Source: Shimia_B sp038525525
GTDB taxonomy: Bacteria; Pseudomonadota; Alphaproteobacteria; Rhodobacterales; Rhodobacteraceae
Direction: 5' to 3'
Assembly: GCA_038525525.1 (NCBI GenBank)
Contig: JBCBHO010000001.1
Span: 682,001-746,000, forward strand
DNA length: 64,000 nt
Part shown: positions 50,691 to 59,832 of the stretch, piece by piece
Layout of the letters: each line of letters starts with the position of its first letter
Numbering within the stretch: position 1 is the first letter of the stretch
Notes under the pieces: generated by a model
The model's input: the letters and a program-made list of their open reading frames with translations, nothing else
The model's database searches: none
Told to the model about the DNA's origin: nothing
Position numbers and translations under genes: made by a program

Positions 50691-51950
50691 CTAGGCCCGC
50701 TCAGACGAGAGCCGCCGCCCCCGCTCGCGCGGTAGAAGCGCCCGCAACTTCGGCCCGAGATCGAAGCGACCGGCCATGGCGAAGGCCTCTGAGCGGCGGT
50801 TCACCTCGCTGGGCTCGTAGAGGTAATTGACCATGGCACCAAAACTCTCGGCCTGTCCGCGCGCGCTCGTATTGGCATCCGCATGCACGGCGTGAAGCGC
50901 GGCCCCGTTGGCGAGGTGAAAGCGCGCGACGGGGTCCTGCGGGAGACCGTCCTCGCGCTTGACGGTGGCGAGGTAACGCGCGGCCAGCCGGTCCGGGCTC
51001 TCCTCTGCCCTGTCCTCCCCGGCCCAGGCGGCGAGCGACGGGATGGGCGAGAGCGTCACGAAGGTCTTGAGCTGCGGCAGCTCGCGCGAGAGCTCGCGCA
51101 CCACCTTCTTGATGAGCACGTTGCCGAAGCTGATCCCCGCGAGGCCCGCGTGGCAGTTCGAGATCGAGTAGAACGTCGCCGTGGTCAGGCTTTCGACATC
51201 CGCGGGCCGACGGTCCTGCGCCAGCAGCGTGTCGACCGAATCCGGGACAGCCTGCGTCAGGGCCACTTCCACGAAGATGATCGGATCGTCAGGCATCCGG
51301 GGGTGAAAGAATGCGTAGCAGCGCCGGTCATGGGGCTGTACGCGGCGGCGCAGGTCGTCCCAATCCTGGATGGTGTGCACCGCCTCGTAGTCGATGATCT
51401 TCTCGAGGACCTGCGCGGGGCTGTCCCACGTGACCGGGCGCAGCTCGAGGAAGCCACGGTTGAACCAATGGCCGAGCAGCGCGTGGAGATCGTGGTCGAG
51501 CTTGGCGAGTTCGGGCCGCGCCGTGCGGGAGCGGCGGATATCGTCACGGATCTTGACGAGGCACGCCGCCCCACCCTTCGCGCTGCCCAGCCGCCGAAAG
51601 AGCTCCTTGCGGCGCGGCTCCGCGGCCCCGAGGACCCGGCGGTAGGCGGCGGGGGTGGGATCCTCCTCATAAGCGGCAGACGCCGCGTGGAGTGCAGCGG
51701 CGTCGAGGTCCATCTCGTCGAGCAGGTAATCGAAGAACGCCCGATGGATCGCGTCATCCCCATGGTGGTAGCGCAGGAGGATCGCGCGCGCGAAGCTCGT
51801 CTGCTGCGTCTCGCTCACGCAGCTCATCAGCCCTTCGATCAACTCCGGGAGGGAAAGCTTGGCCAGCCGCGCCTTCACGTCCTGCCGACGCTCGAAAAGA
51901 CCGGCGAGGATGTCGGACATCGTGAAGCCCGGGGGTGTGAAAAGAGCCAT
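50691..51950 (-). CDS. malonyl-CoA decarboxylase
   Basis: A 419-aa enzyme that converts malonyl-CoA to acetyl-CoA. The N-terminal helical domain (~1–120) and the C-terminal GNAT-like catalytic domain are visible. Family segments include CYAFFHPRMPDDPIIFVEVAL, YSISNCHAGLAGISFGN and HLANGAALHAVHADANTS; the latter probably carries the catalytic His, and the Ser/Asn in the former also fits. CAGGAGGCGCGCC precedes the ATG. It is inserted between rplY and pth. Confidence 0.93.
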   Translation of the reverse strand: MALFTPPGFTMSDILAGLFERRQDVKARLAKLSLPELIEGLMSCVSETQQTSFARAILLRYHHGDDAIHRAFFDYLLDEMDLDAAALHAASAAYEEDPTPAAYRRVLGAAEPRRKELFRRLGSAKGGAACLVKIRDDIRRSRTARPELAKLDHDLHALLGHWFNRGFLELRPVTWDSPAQVLEKIIDYEAVHTIQDWDDLRRRVQPHDRRCYAFFHPRMPDDPIIFVEVALTQAVPDSVDTLLAQDRRPADVESLTTATFYSISNCHAGLAGISFGNVLIKKVVRELSRELPQLKTFVTLSPIPSLAAWAGEDRAEESPDRLAARYLATVKREDGLPQDPVARFHLANGAALHAVHADANTSARGQAESFGAMVNYLYEPSEVNRRSEAFAMAGRFDLGPKLRALLPRERGRRLSSERA

Positions 51951-52040
51951 GGCGCGCCTCCTGCCGGATCAGCAGGGACGTCGAAGGCGCGCGAGTCAAA
52001 TGAATTGCACGTGGCTGTGCCCAGAGGCCGACCGCTGCAC

Positions 52041-52081
52041 AAAAAAGGCCCGCCGGGGGGTGATTGTTTCCCGGCGGGCCT
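52041..52081 (-). terminator. rho-independent terminator of rplY
   Basis: A 12-base perfect stem (AGGCCCGCCGGG / CCCGGCGGGCCT) with a 12-base loop; on the minus strand it is followed by TTTTTT. It lies 27 bases after the rplY stop and separates it from malonyl-CoA decarboxylase. Confidence 0.9.
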
Positions 52082-52107
52082 GTCGATTTTGCATGGAAGG
52101 GGGGCGA

Positions 52108-52779
52108 TTAGGCCTCGCCGCCCTCCTCGGAGCCTTGTGCGGTGGCTTCCACCTCGTCGGCGGACACCTCTTCGGCGCCCTCTTCATCCTCGTCCTTCTG
52201 GGAGGCGAGGCCCGAGGGCGGCTGCATGTTGGCGATCACGAAGTCCCGGTCGATCGTGGGCTTCGCGCCTGCGGGCAGCGTGATGTCGGAGATGGTCAGC
52301 GTGTCACCGATCTCCATGCCGGAAATGTCGGCGGAGATGCTCTCGGGGATGTCGCCGGCGGTCACGACGAGCTCCACCTCCGGGCGCACGACCGTCAGAA
52401 CGCCGCCCTGCTTGGTGCCCGGTGCCACGTCTTCACCCTCGAATTCCACGGGGATGAAGAGCGCGATCTTGGTGGTCCGGCGCAGGCGCATGAAGTCCAC
52501 ATGCGTGGGCAGGTCCTTGACCACGTCGCGCTGCACGTCGCGGCAGATCACGCGCACGTCGTCATGGCCCTCGACCTTCATGTTGAACAGCGTCGCCTTG
52601 AACCGACCCTGGCGCAGCTTCGTCAGGAGCGTGTTGAAGGGAATGTTGATGGGGAGCGGATCGACGTCGCCGCCGAATACGATGCCAGGTACGTCGCCGT
52701 TGCGGCGGGCTTGACGGGCGGCCCCCTTGCCCGTCCCCGTCCGTACCGTGGCGTGAAGATCAGGGATCTCACCAGCCAT
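52108..52779 (-). CDS. rplY: 50S ribosomal protein L25 / general stress protein Ctc
   Basis: A 223-aa protein of the long L25/Ctc type. An N-terminal L25 domain (ATVRTGTGKGAARQARRNGDVPG) binds 5S rRNA; the C-terminal beta domain (VRPEVELVVTAGDIPESISAD, MEIGDTLTISDI) and an acidic tail (KDEDEEGAEEVSADE) complete it. It is closed by a strong terminator. Its usual neighbour pth lies two genes away here. Confidence 0.95.
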   Translation of the reverse strand: MAGEIPDLHATVRTGTGKGAARQARRNGDVPGIVFGGDVDPLPINIPFNTLLTKLRQGRFKATLFNMKVEGHDDVRVICRDVQRDVVKDLPTHVDFMRLRRTTKIALFIPVEFEGEDVAPGTKQGGVLTVVRPEVELVVTAGDIPESISADISGMEIGDTLTISDITLPAGAKPTIDRDFVIANMQPPSGLASQKDEDEEGAEEVSADEVEATAQGSEEGGEA

Positions 52780-52875
52780 GGAATTTTCCTATCGATGTTG
52801 TGGCGAGCGTCCTCCAAGGGTGTACGCCCGCGGTGAAGCCGTGGCTCTAGAAGGAATCCGGGCGCTTGAAAAGGC

Positions 52876-54069
52876 CTATTCGTCGAGCCCCGCGCGCCGC
52901 ACCGTGACCGCGAGGGCGAGGAACGCGAGAAGCCCCGCCAGAACATAGAGCCCGAGTACGTTCTGGATCACCGGGAGCGGCAGCGTATCGGCATCGCCGG
53001 CAAACGTTGACGAGATCGCCAGCGTGCCTGCGAAGATCAGCCGCCCGCTGAGCGATTTCAGCGACACGAAGGTCGCGCGAATGGAATCCGGCAGCTCCGG
53101 CTGAATGCGGGCCGTGATGAAGGGCCCCTGGAACGACGAAGGGATCATGCGCGCCAAGAGGACGAGGATGATGACCGTGGCCCCGGACAGGGCCATCGCC
53201 GCCGAAATCGCGATCTGCACGGCAAAGGAGGCGAGGAGCAGCACGCCCAGCCCGAGCCGCGCCCGGAGCCCCGGCGCCGCCGCCGACGCGAGCAGCGAGA
53301 TCAGCATCATCGAGGTCACGATCGCGCCGGAGACAATCGGTGTTTCCGCCTCGAGCCCGAGGCCCGCGAGCACTTCGCGGATGAACGGTTGGCCAAAGAC
53401 GAAGGGCAGGTGACTGTAGATATGCGCCAAGAGGAAGATCACGAAAAGCCATAGCAAAACGGGCCGGAGCAGCGCCTGCCCCAGATCGCTCAGATCAGCG
53501 CGTAGCGAAACAGAGCGGGCCGCGTGCGGCGGTTCCTCGAAGCGGAGCGCGATCAGCGTGGCGACCGCGAAGGCAATTGCTGTCGCGACATAGGCCAGCG
53601 TGAAGTCCACACGCGAGAGCAGCCCCCCTGCGAGCGCTGACAGCGCCAGCGCGGCAAATCCAAAACGCCACGCCTTGAGCTCCTGCGCCTCGGTCTCGTC
53701 TTCGCGGCCCTCCGCCGCGAGGCTCTCGTAGAGAAGCGCCCCGTCCGTGCCCGACGTCAGCGCCTGAAACCCGCCGAGCAGCACCTGAGCCAAGGCAAAG
53801 ATCACGAAATGCCCGCCTATGATCTGGAGCGATGCTGCGCCCACACCACAAGCCGTCGCCACGATGAGCGTGATCCGCCGACCCAGCCGGTCCGACGCAT
53901 AGCCCGACGGCACCTCGAGGATCGTCGTGGCAAGCTCGTAGAGCGCGTAGAGCAAGATCGCCTCACCGGCCGAAAGCTCCGCCTGGAAATAGAGAAACCA
54001 GACCGCCTGCCAAAAAAGCAGGTTCTGGGCGAACCGAAACCAGGGATAAAGCGCGACGTTACGGTCCAT
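52876..54069 (-). CDS. MFS transporter
   Basis: A 397-aa major facilitator carrier with about 12 hydrophobic segments. The loop motif SGYASDRLGRRITLIVA is the MFS signature A (D-R-x-G-R-R). The substrate is unknown; family neighbours include efflux carriers. It ends 95 bases before the rplY start and is transcribed towards it. It is divergent from another MFS gene at 54173. Confidence 0.88.
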   Translation of the reverse strand: MDRNVALYPWFRFAQNLLFWQAVWFLYFQAELSAGEAILLYALYELATTILEVPSGYASDRLGRRITLIVATACGVGAASLQIIGGHFVIFALAQVLLGGFQALTSGTDGALLYESLAAEGREDETEAQELKAWRFGFAALALSALAGGLLSRVDFTLAYVATAIAFAVATLIALRFEEPPHAARSVSLRADLSDLGQALLRPVLLWLFVIFLLAHIYSHLPFVFGQPFIREVLAGLGLEAETPIVSGAIVTSMMLISLLASAAAPGLRARLGLGVLLLASFAVQIAISAAMALSGATVIILVLLARMIPSSFQGPFITARIQPELPDSIRATFVSLKSLSGRLIFAGTLAISSTFAGDADTLPLPVIQNVLGLYVLAGLLAFLALAVTVRRAGLDE

Positions 54070-54172
54070 GTCACGAGGTTAGGCCGCGCGCCATGGTGGG
54101 CGCAATCCACGGCATCCGCGCGGCTTCGCTGATTTCTGTTGCTTCGGCGCGGCTCCGGTGAGACGGCGGGCC

Positions 54173-55318
54173 ATGCGTATCCTCTCCGCGCTCTGGCTGG
54201 CCCGCGTGCCGGCGACGGCCTTTGTCATACTCGGCACCTTCTGGGGCGCGTTCGCGGCCTCGGTGCCCGATATCAAGGGCGCGCTGGCGGTGAATGACCT
54301 CGTCTTCGGCCTCCTTCTTCTCGGCAATCCCATCGGTCTCACGGCGGCCATGTGGCTGGCGCCACGGGTGGATACGCATCTGCGCGAGCGCGCGCTTCAA
54401 TCGGTAACGGCGGGCTTTGCGGCCTGTTTCATCCTGCCCGGCCTCGCGAGCACGTTTGGCGGCGCGGTATACTTCGCGCTGACGATCGTGCTCCTCGGCG
54501 TCTTTTCCGGGCTCACGGACGTGCTCATGAACGCGCGGGTGAGCGAACTCGAGGCGCGCCACAAGCGCACGCTGATGAACGTCTCCCATGGGATGTTCTC
54601 CGTGGGCTACGCGGCCTCGGCGCTCATGACGGGCTTTCTGCGCGATGCCGCGCAGCCGCCATGGGTGGCGCTCGGGATCGCGGGGATCGTGGGGCTCTTC
54701 CTCGCTCTCTATCTGCGCATGCCCATCGCTGAGCCGGAGGATGACGGGCGCGCGCAGGCGGGCATGCCTTGGGGCATCGTGCTCCTCTGCGGAGCGATCG
54801 TGCTCGCCGCGTTCCTGACGGAGGGCACGGTGGAGACGTGGTCGGCGCTCCACATCGAGCGGACGCTTCAGGGCGATCCCTTCGCGGGGGCCTTTGGGCC
54901 CGTGATGCTCGGCGTGACCATGGCCATAGGTCGCATCGGCGGCCAGGGCCTCTCGGACAGGTTTCGCGACGAGACGGTCATCATCCTCGCCACCTGCCTG
55001 ACGAGCGCAGGCGCCTTCATCGCCGCCCTCGCCCCGACGCCCACCGTCGCCTATTTCGGCTTCGGCATTCTCGGGCTCGGCGTCTCCGTCATCGGGCCGC
55101 TCGGCCTCGCGCTCGTGGGGAGGCTCGTGCCCGCGCGGCACCGCACGGAGGCCATCGCCAAGGTGGCCGTCATCGGGTTTTCGGGGTTCTTCATCGCGCC
55201 CGTGCTCATGGGCGGGCTCTCCGAGCTTTACTCGCTGCGCGTGGCCTATGCTGCCATCGGGGCCGGCGTCCTCGGCACAATCGGCCTCGTCATGGCGCTA
55301 ACCCGCGCGAAACGGTGA
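54173..55318 (+). CDS. MFS transporter
   Basis: A 381-aa major facilitator carrier with about 12 hydrophobic segments. It resembles the FucP/YbjJ-type branch (SVPDIKGALAVNDLVFGLLL, LMNVSHGMFSVGYAASAL, RIGGQGLSDRF). ATG 54173 is used; a GTG at 54158 in frame is an alternative. Its 3' end overlaps the convergent sulfotransferase gene by 29 bases. The substrate is unknown. Confidence 0.87.
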   Translation: MRILSALWLARVPATAFVILGTFWGAFAASVPDIKGALAVNDLVFGLLLLGNPIGLTAAMWLAPRVDTHLRERALQSVTAGFAACFILPGLASTFGGAVYFALTIVLLGVFSGLTDVLMNARVSELEARHKRTLMNVSHGMFSVGYAASALMTGFLRDAAQPPWVALGIAGIVGLFLALYLRMPIAEPEDDGRAQAGMPWGIVLLCGAIVLAAFLTEGTVETWSALHIERTLQGDPFAGAFGPVMLGVTMAIGRIGGQGLSDRFRDETVIILATCLTSAGAFIAALAPTPTVAYFGFGILGLGVSVIGPLGLALVGRLVPARHRTEAIAKVAVIGFSGFFIAPVLMGGLSELYSLRVAYAAIGAGVLGTIGLVMALTRAKR

Positions 55319-55913
55319 GCCGGCCCGTGGCCGCGACACGCTCGAAGAGCGCGAACTCCGCCGCCCGCGCCGCCCGGAGCCGCGCCTCCCGCGCGGGGTC
55401 AAGATCGAGGAGCTCGAGCGGCGCGGCATTTCGATGTTTGAGGCGCACCGGGCCGAACCGGGCCTCCAGATAGGCGAGCAGCACGTCGCGCCGCTCGAGG
55501 CAGAAGATCTCGTCCACGGCCAGCGTCCCGTCCTCGCGGGTCAGGAAGCGGTGCTGGTTCCCGATGCTGGCGGCCTGGGGTGCGGTGCTGGTGAGCCCGA
55601 GCTCGATGAACTCGTCAAAGCTCAGGTTCTCCGTAGAACTCGGCGTGCCGCTCACGGCCGCGCGGCGCCGGTAGCGATACCACGAGGCCAGCCGGGAGAG
55701 CGGCTCGCGCATGACGGCCACGCGGGCATATTCCGCCGCCTCGGGATGGGTCCGGGCGCACCAGCGCTCGAAGCGGCGCACATTCATGTGCTTGTCCTTT
55801 GGCGGCGTCTTCACCTCGATATCGGCATGGCGCCGGAGCGCTTCGTGGAGCGACGTGGACGCCGTGCGCGGGATCGAGAAGACGACGAGCCGTTGCCCGT
55901 GAAAGATGAGCAT
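55290..55913 (-). CDS. sulfotransferase family protein
   Basis: A 207-aa protein with the PAPS 5'-phosphosulfate loop (FSIPRTASTSLHEALR, ~12–27) and the 3'-phosphate motif (VAVMREPLSRLASWYRYRRR). It moves sulfate from PAPS to an unknown acceptor, possibly a surface carbohydrate. The ATG begins immediately after the lldD stop, so they are co-transcribed, and the 3' end overlaps the convergent MFS gene. Confidence 0.82.
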   Translation of the reverse strand: MLIFHGQRLVVFSIPRTASTSLHEALRRHADIEVKTPPKDKHMNVRRFERWCARTHPEAAEYARVAVMREPLSRLASWYRYRRRAAVSGTPSSTENLSFDEFIELGLTSTAPQAASIGNQHRFLTREDGTLAVDEIFCLERRDVLLAYLEARFGPVRLKHRNAAPLELLDLDPAREARLRAARAAEFALFERVAATGRLTVSRGLAP

Positions 55914-57083
55914 TCACGCCGCCTGGTAGTGATCCTCGAAGCCCTTGGGCAAAAGCAGCACGTCCCGGCCGAGATCCTTGACGTCGCGCTTGCCGCAGAG
56001 CGCCATGGTGGTGTCGAGCTCCTTGTGGATCACGGTGAGCGCGTCCGTCACCCCCTGTTCGCCCCGCGCGCCGAGCCCGTAGACGAAGGCGCGCCCGATC
56101 ATGGTGCCCGTGGCGCCGAGCGCCAGCGCCTTGAGCACGTCCTGGCCCGAGCGGATGCCGCTGTCGAGGTGGACCTCGATCTTGTCGCCCACGGCGTCCA
56201 TGATGCGGGGCAGCATGCGGATGGAGCTCAGCGCGCCGTCGAGCTGCCGCCCGCCATGGTTCGACACGACGATGGCGTCGGCGCCCACATTGGCGGCCAT
56301 CTTGGCGTCCTCCTCGTCAAGGATGCCCTTGAGGATCACGGGCCCGTCCCACCAGCTCCGCAGCTCCTTGATCCGCTCCCAATCGAGGGAATGGTCGAAG
56401 GCCTCCGCCGTCCACGAGGAGAGCGAGGCCGGGTCGGTGACGCCCTTGGCGTGACCCACGATATTGCCGAAAAACCGCCGCTTGGTGCCCAGCATCTCGA
56501 GCCCCCAGGGCACCTTGGTGGCCATGTTGGCGATGCTCGCGGGCGTGAGCTTCGGCGGGGCGGAGAGGCCGTTCTTGATGTCCTTGTGGCGCTGGCCCAT
56601 GATCTGAAGGTCCACCGTGATCACGAGGGCCGAGCACTTCGCCTCGCTGGCCCGCGCGATGAGCCGCTTCATGAAGTCATCGTCCTTGAGCGTGTAGACC
56701 TGAAACCAGAAGGGTTTCTCGGTGTGCTCGGCCACGTCCTCGATGGAGCAGATCGACATCGTCGAGAGCGTGAAGGGCACGCCGAACTTGCCCGCCGCGC
56801 GCGCCGCCTTGATCTCACCATCCGCGCTCTGCATGCCGCAAAGGCCCACGGGCGCGAGCGCGACAGGCATGGCCACGTCCTGTCCCACCATTTTCGACGC
56901 CGTGGTGCGGCCTGTCATGTCCACCGCGATGCGCTGGCGCAGCTTGATGTCGTCGAAATCGCTGACGTTCTCGCGGAAGGTCTGCTCCGTCCAGGAGCCG
57001 CTCTCGCAATAGTCGTAGAACATCTTCGGCACCCGGCGGGCGTAGATGCGCTTGAGGTCTTCGATGTTGGTGATGGCAGGCAT
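55914..57083 (-). CDS. lldD: FMN-dependent L-lactate dehydrogenase / 2-hydroxyacid oxidase
   Basis: A 389-aa TIM-barrel flavoprotein of the LldD/glycolate oxidase family. The active site SNHGGRQLDGALSSIRML and FMN-binding DSGIRSGQDVLKALALGA are clear, as are FYDYCESGSWTEQTFREN and FQVYTLKDDDFMKRL. ATG 57083 is chosen from family length; an ATG at 57095 is also possible. It oxidises L-lactate to pyruvate with quinone, or a similar 2-hydroxyacid. The sulfotransferase gene follows directly. Confidence 0.93.
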   Translation of the reverse strand: MPAITNIEDLKRIYARRVPKMFYDYCESGSWTEQTFRENVSDFDDIKLRQRIAVDMTGRTTASKMVGQDVAMPVALAPVGLCGMQSADGEIKAARAAGKFGVPFTLSTMSICSIEDVAEHTEKPFWFQVYTLKDDDFMKRLIARASEAKCSALVITVDLQIMGQRHKDIKNGLSAPPKLTPASIANMATKVPWGLEMLGTKRRFFGNIVGHAKGVTDPASLSSWTAEAFDHSLDWERIKELRSWWDGPVILKGILDEEDAKMAANVGADAIVVSNHGGRQLDGALSSIRMLPRIMDAVGDKIEVHLDSGIRSGQDVLKALALGATGTMIGRAFVYGLGARGEQGVTDALTVIHKELDTTMALCGKRDVKDLGRDVLLLPKGFEDHYQAA

Positions 57084-57186
57084 CGGCGGTCTCATCCCTT
57101 TGTTCGGCGATGGGCATAGCGGCGCGCGGGAGGCCGCGCAACGCGGCGCTCTGTCTTCACGCGCTTTACTAGTTCGATATTGCACT

Positions 57187-57213
57187 ATATAGACCCATAT
57201 AGAACCATATACA
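57187..57213. repeat. three tandem 10-base AT-rich repeats, candidate operator
   Basis: ATATAGACCC, ATATAGAACC and ATATACATC follow each other with a 10-base period, one DNA turn, directly before the ribosome site (AGGAG at 57216–57220) of the nitroreductase-like gene. An 8-base palindrome CTATATAG overlaps the first unit. The MarR regulator encoded just downstream is a natural candidate for binding here. Confidence 0.6.
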
Positions 57214-57226
57214 TCAGGAGACAGAC

Positions 57227-58363
57227 ATGCCCCTCACTCGCCGCAAGACCCTCGCTCTCATGGGAGGCGGCGCCATCGTCGCCGCCGGTGGCGGCCTCGC
57301 CGCGGAGATCACACGCAGCCCACGCACCGCAGCCGCCCCCTGGGCCATGGCGGGCGACTACGCCGATCCGCGCAAGCGGGCGCTGAGCTGGGCCATCCTC
57401 GCACCGAACCCGCACAATCAGCAGCCTTGGCTCGTGGACCTCGCCACCCCGGGGGAGATCACGCTCTTCGTGAACCCCGAAAAGCTCCTGCCGCATACCG
57501 ATCCATTCAGTCGCCAGATCACCATCGGACTTGGCTGCTTCCTCGAAGTGCTGCGCATGGGCGCGCTGGAAGAAGGGCTCGCGGCCGACGTCACGCTCTT
57601 CCCCGAGGGCTCGGACCCCGCCGCCCTCGACGCGCGGCCCGTGGCCGTGATCCGACTACGGGAGACGGACGCGACTCCCGACCCGCTCTTTGCCCATGTC
57701 CTCGCCCGCCGCTCGCTCAAGGAGCCGTTCGACACCGACCGCGCGATCCCGCCCGCGGCGCTCGCGGCCATCGAGGCCGCCGTGCCCGCCTGCGCCACCT
57801 CCGCCGCGCCGGAATTCATCGCCGAGATCCGCGCGCTCACGGAAGAGGCGCTCGATATCGAGCTTTTGACGCCCCGCACGTTCAAGGAGAGCGTCGATGT
57901 CTTCCGCGTGGGCGCCCGCGCCACCGATGCGCAGCCCGACGGGATAGACCTCACAGGCCCGATGATCGAATTCGCCCGGCTGGGCCGGCAGATGACAGCG
58001 CAGAAGCTCATGGATACCACCTCCATGTCCTTCCGGGAGGGGCGCAACGCGGTGCTCGAGAACGCGCGCACGGCCATGGGCTATACTTGGCTCGTTACGC
58101 CCACGAACACGCGTGAAGACCAGATCGCCACCGGCGCGGACTGGGTGCGTGTGAACCTCGCTGCCACGGCGCAGGGGCTTGGCTTCCAGCCGCTCAGCCA
58201 ATGCTTGCAGGAATATCCGGAGATGGCCGGGCCCTTTGCAGAGGTGCACCGGCGGCTGGCGCCCGCCGGCGGAACCGTGCAAATGTTGGCGCGGCTGGGC
58301 TATGGCCCGGATGTCCCCCGGAGCCCGCGCTGGCCCCTCGACGCGAAAGTGGTGAATGCCTGA
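57227..58363 (+). CDS. Tat-exported nitroreductase-family protein (Acg-like)
   Basis: A 378-aa protein with a twin-arginine signal (TRRKTLALMGGGAIVAAGGG) and a nitroreductase-like domain of the Acg type (AILAPNPHNQQPWLVDL, RQITIGLGCFLEVLRMGA, LARRSLKEPF). The signal implies export with bound flavin. It overlaps the MarR regulator gene by 8 bases. The substrate is unknown; the pairing with MarR suggests induction by an aromatic or redox-active compound. Confidence 0.85.
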   Translation: MPLTRRKTLALMGGGAIVAAGGGLAAEITRSPRTAAAPWAMAGDYADPRKRALSWAILAPNPHNQQPWLVDLATPGEITLFVNPEKLLPHTDPFSRQITIGLGCFLEVLRMGALEEGLAADVTLFPEGSDPAALDARPVAVIRLRETDATPDPLFAHVLARRSLKEPFDTDRAIPPAALAAIEAAVPACATSAAPEFIAEIRALTEEALDIELLTPRTFKESVDVFRVGARATDAQPDGIDLTGPMIEFARLGRQMTAQKLMDTTSMSFREGRNAVLENARTAMGYTWLVTPTNTREDQIATGADWVRVNLAATAQGLGFQPLSQCLQEYPEMAGPFAEVHRRLAPAGGTVQMLARLGYGPDVPRSPRWPLDAKVVNA

Positions 58364-58802
58364 CGAACGACCCGATCCCGTGTTCGACCTTTTCAACGAG
58401 ATCGGGATCATCAACCAGCTCTCCCGCGCCTTCTTCGAGGCGCGGTTGCCCAAGGGGATGCTCTTGCCGCATTTCAGCGTGCTCAATCACCTCACCCGCT
58501 TGGGAGACGGCCGCACCCCGATCGAGATCGCCCGCGCCTTCCAGGTCCCGAAGAACTCCATGACCCACACGCTGGTCGGGCTCGAGACCCGCGGCTTCAT
58601 CGAGACACGCCCGCACCCGAAAGACGGCCGCTCGAAGACGGTCTGGCTCACCGAAGCGGGTCGAGAGTTTCGCGCCGAGGCCATGGCGCGCGTGACGCGG
58701 GACATGACGCCTATCCTGCCCGCCATGGAGGCCGACGCGCTCGGCACCGCGCTGGAGCTTCTTCGCGAGCTCCGCGTCAGCCTCGACAAGGCCCGCGACT
58801 GA
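58356..58802 (+). CDS. MarR-family transcriptional regulator
   Basis: A 148-aa winged-helix regulator. The recognition region is PIEIARAFQVPKNSMTHTLV, followed by LETRGFIETRPHPKDGRSKT, the typical MarR wing. ATG 58356 overlaps the nitroreductase stop by 8 bases. It most likely autoregulates the pair through the tandem repeats at 57187. Confidence 0.92.
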   Translation: MPDERPDPVFDLFNEIGIINQLSRAFFEARLPKGMLLPHFSVLNHLTRLGDGRTPIEIARAFQVPKNSMTHTLVGLETRGFIETRPHPKDGRSKTVWLTEAGREFRAEAMARVTRDMTPILPAMEADALGTALELLRELRVSLDKARD

Positions 58803-58807
58803 GCACG

Positions 58808-59530
58808 TCAGGCCAGCCGCGAGGGCGGCGCAAAAGAGGCGTCCGGCCAGTGCTGCGGGAGCCCAGCGAGCTGCTGGTCAAGCGCAGTGACGATGAGATC
58901 CTTGTATTGCGACACGAAATGGTCGACCCCGAAGTTCTGCTGGTTCGTATCCACGACCACCCGGTGCCCCAGGCAGCGCAGCCCGAGCTCGCGGTAGCCC
59001 CGGGTCACGAAATCCTGCCGCCAGGCCATGTTGAAGACGTGCCATTGCCGGTGCCCCCGAGCGCGGAGGGCGGTGGCCTCCAGATAGCGGCGTTTGACGA
59101 CCTGCGGCGAGGCGAGGCCGATGGTAGGCACCTCGAAATGCGCGCCGAGGATCTGCGCGGAGGCCGCGCCGAGGGAATGGCCAACGATGATGTCGGGCCT
59201 GCGCCCCGCGAGAAATCGCTTTACCCGCGCGGCATGGAGGAGAAAGCCCTGGTGATAGGCCTTCTTGGGCAGATCAGCGGTGATGATCTCGTCGATCTCG
59301 GCCATGGCGGGCAAGGGCCGGAGGGGGCGCAGGTTGTAGAAGGCATAGTCCGTCCCGCCACGGGAGCCGGTGATGACAAGAACGTTGTCGCCTGTGAGAC
59401 CGGCGGCGACGTTGGCCCGGGCCGCCGTGACATCCACGAGCGGCGCGCGCCGGAGCCCGCCCTTGATCGAATTCCGCGTCTCCTGGAGAAGCTTGGCCGC
59501 GTCGAGCAGGCTGTATCTCGTGAGTGGCAT
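58808..59530 (-). CDS. alpha/beta-hydrolase-like (lipase class 3-like) protein
   Basis: A 240-aa protein containing GHSLGAASAQILG (~118–130), the G-x-S-x-G nucleophile elbow of class 3 lipases, and LVITGSRGGTDYAF upstream as expected for an oxyanion region. No signal peptide or membrane segment. An exact family was not identified; the substrate is unknown. It is convergent with marR. Confidence 0.75.
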   Translation of the reverse strand: MPLTRYSLLDAAKLLQETRNSIKGGLRRAPLVDVTAARANVAAGLTGDNVLVITGSRGGTDYAFYNLRPLRPLPAMAEIDEIITADLPKKAYHQGFLLHAARVKRFLAGRRPDIIVGHSLGAASAQILGAHFEVPTIGLASPQVVKRRYLEATALRARGHRQWHVFNMAWRQDFVTRGYRELGLRCLGHRVVVDTNQQNFGVDHFVSQYKDLIVTALDQQLAGLPQHWPDASFAPPSRLA

Positions 59531-59832
59531 GGTCTGGTCCTCGAAATGTTCGTCGTCGTCGCTTGAAATCTTTCCCGACGGCCAGAGAGCGCCGGTCCTA
59601 TCGCGTCCGGGTCGGAGCGAAATTGCTCCCGCGCGGCGTATCCAAGAGTACAGGACGGGCGCTGAAAAGTCAGGTCCGCATCATCCTATCGGCGAGCGCC
59701 TGCCCCGCCCTGCCCGCCTTGGTTGCTCGATCTGGCAGTCTGGCGGCGTGGCCATGCTCCCCTCGAAAAGGCAAGCTGGTCCCGTGCAGCGAGCGGCTTT
59801 CCTTCGCCCCGAGATGGGCCTAAGCCGGGGGC
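59531..59832. other. intergenic region, nothing recognised
   Basis: This 302-base region between two divergently transcribed genes (hydrolase-like on minus, MFS on plus) must contain promoters. I see no repeat, hairpin or small gene that can be supported. Confidence 0.6.
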
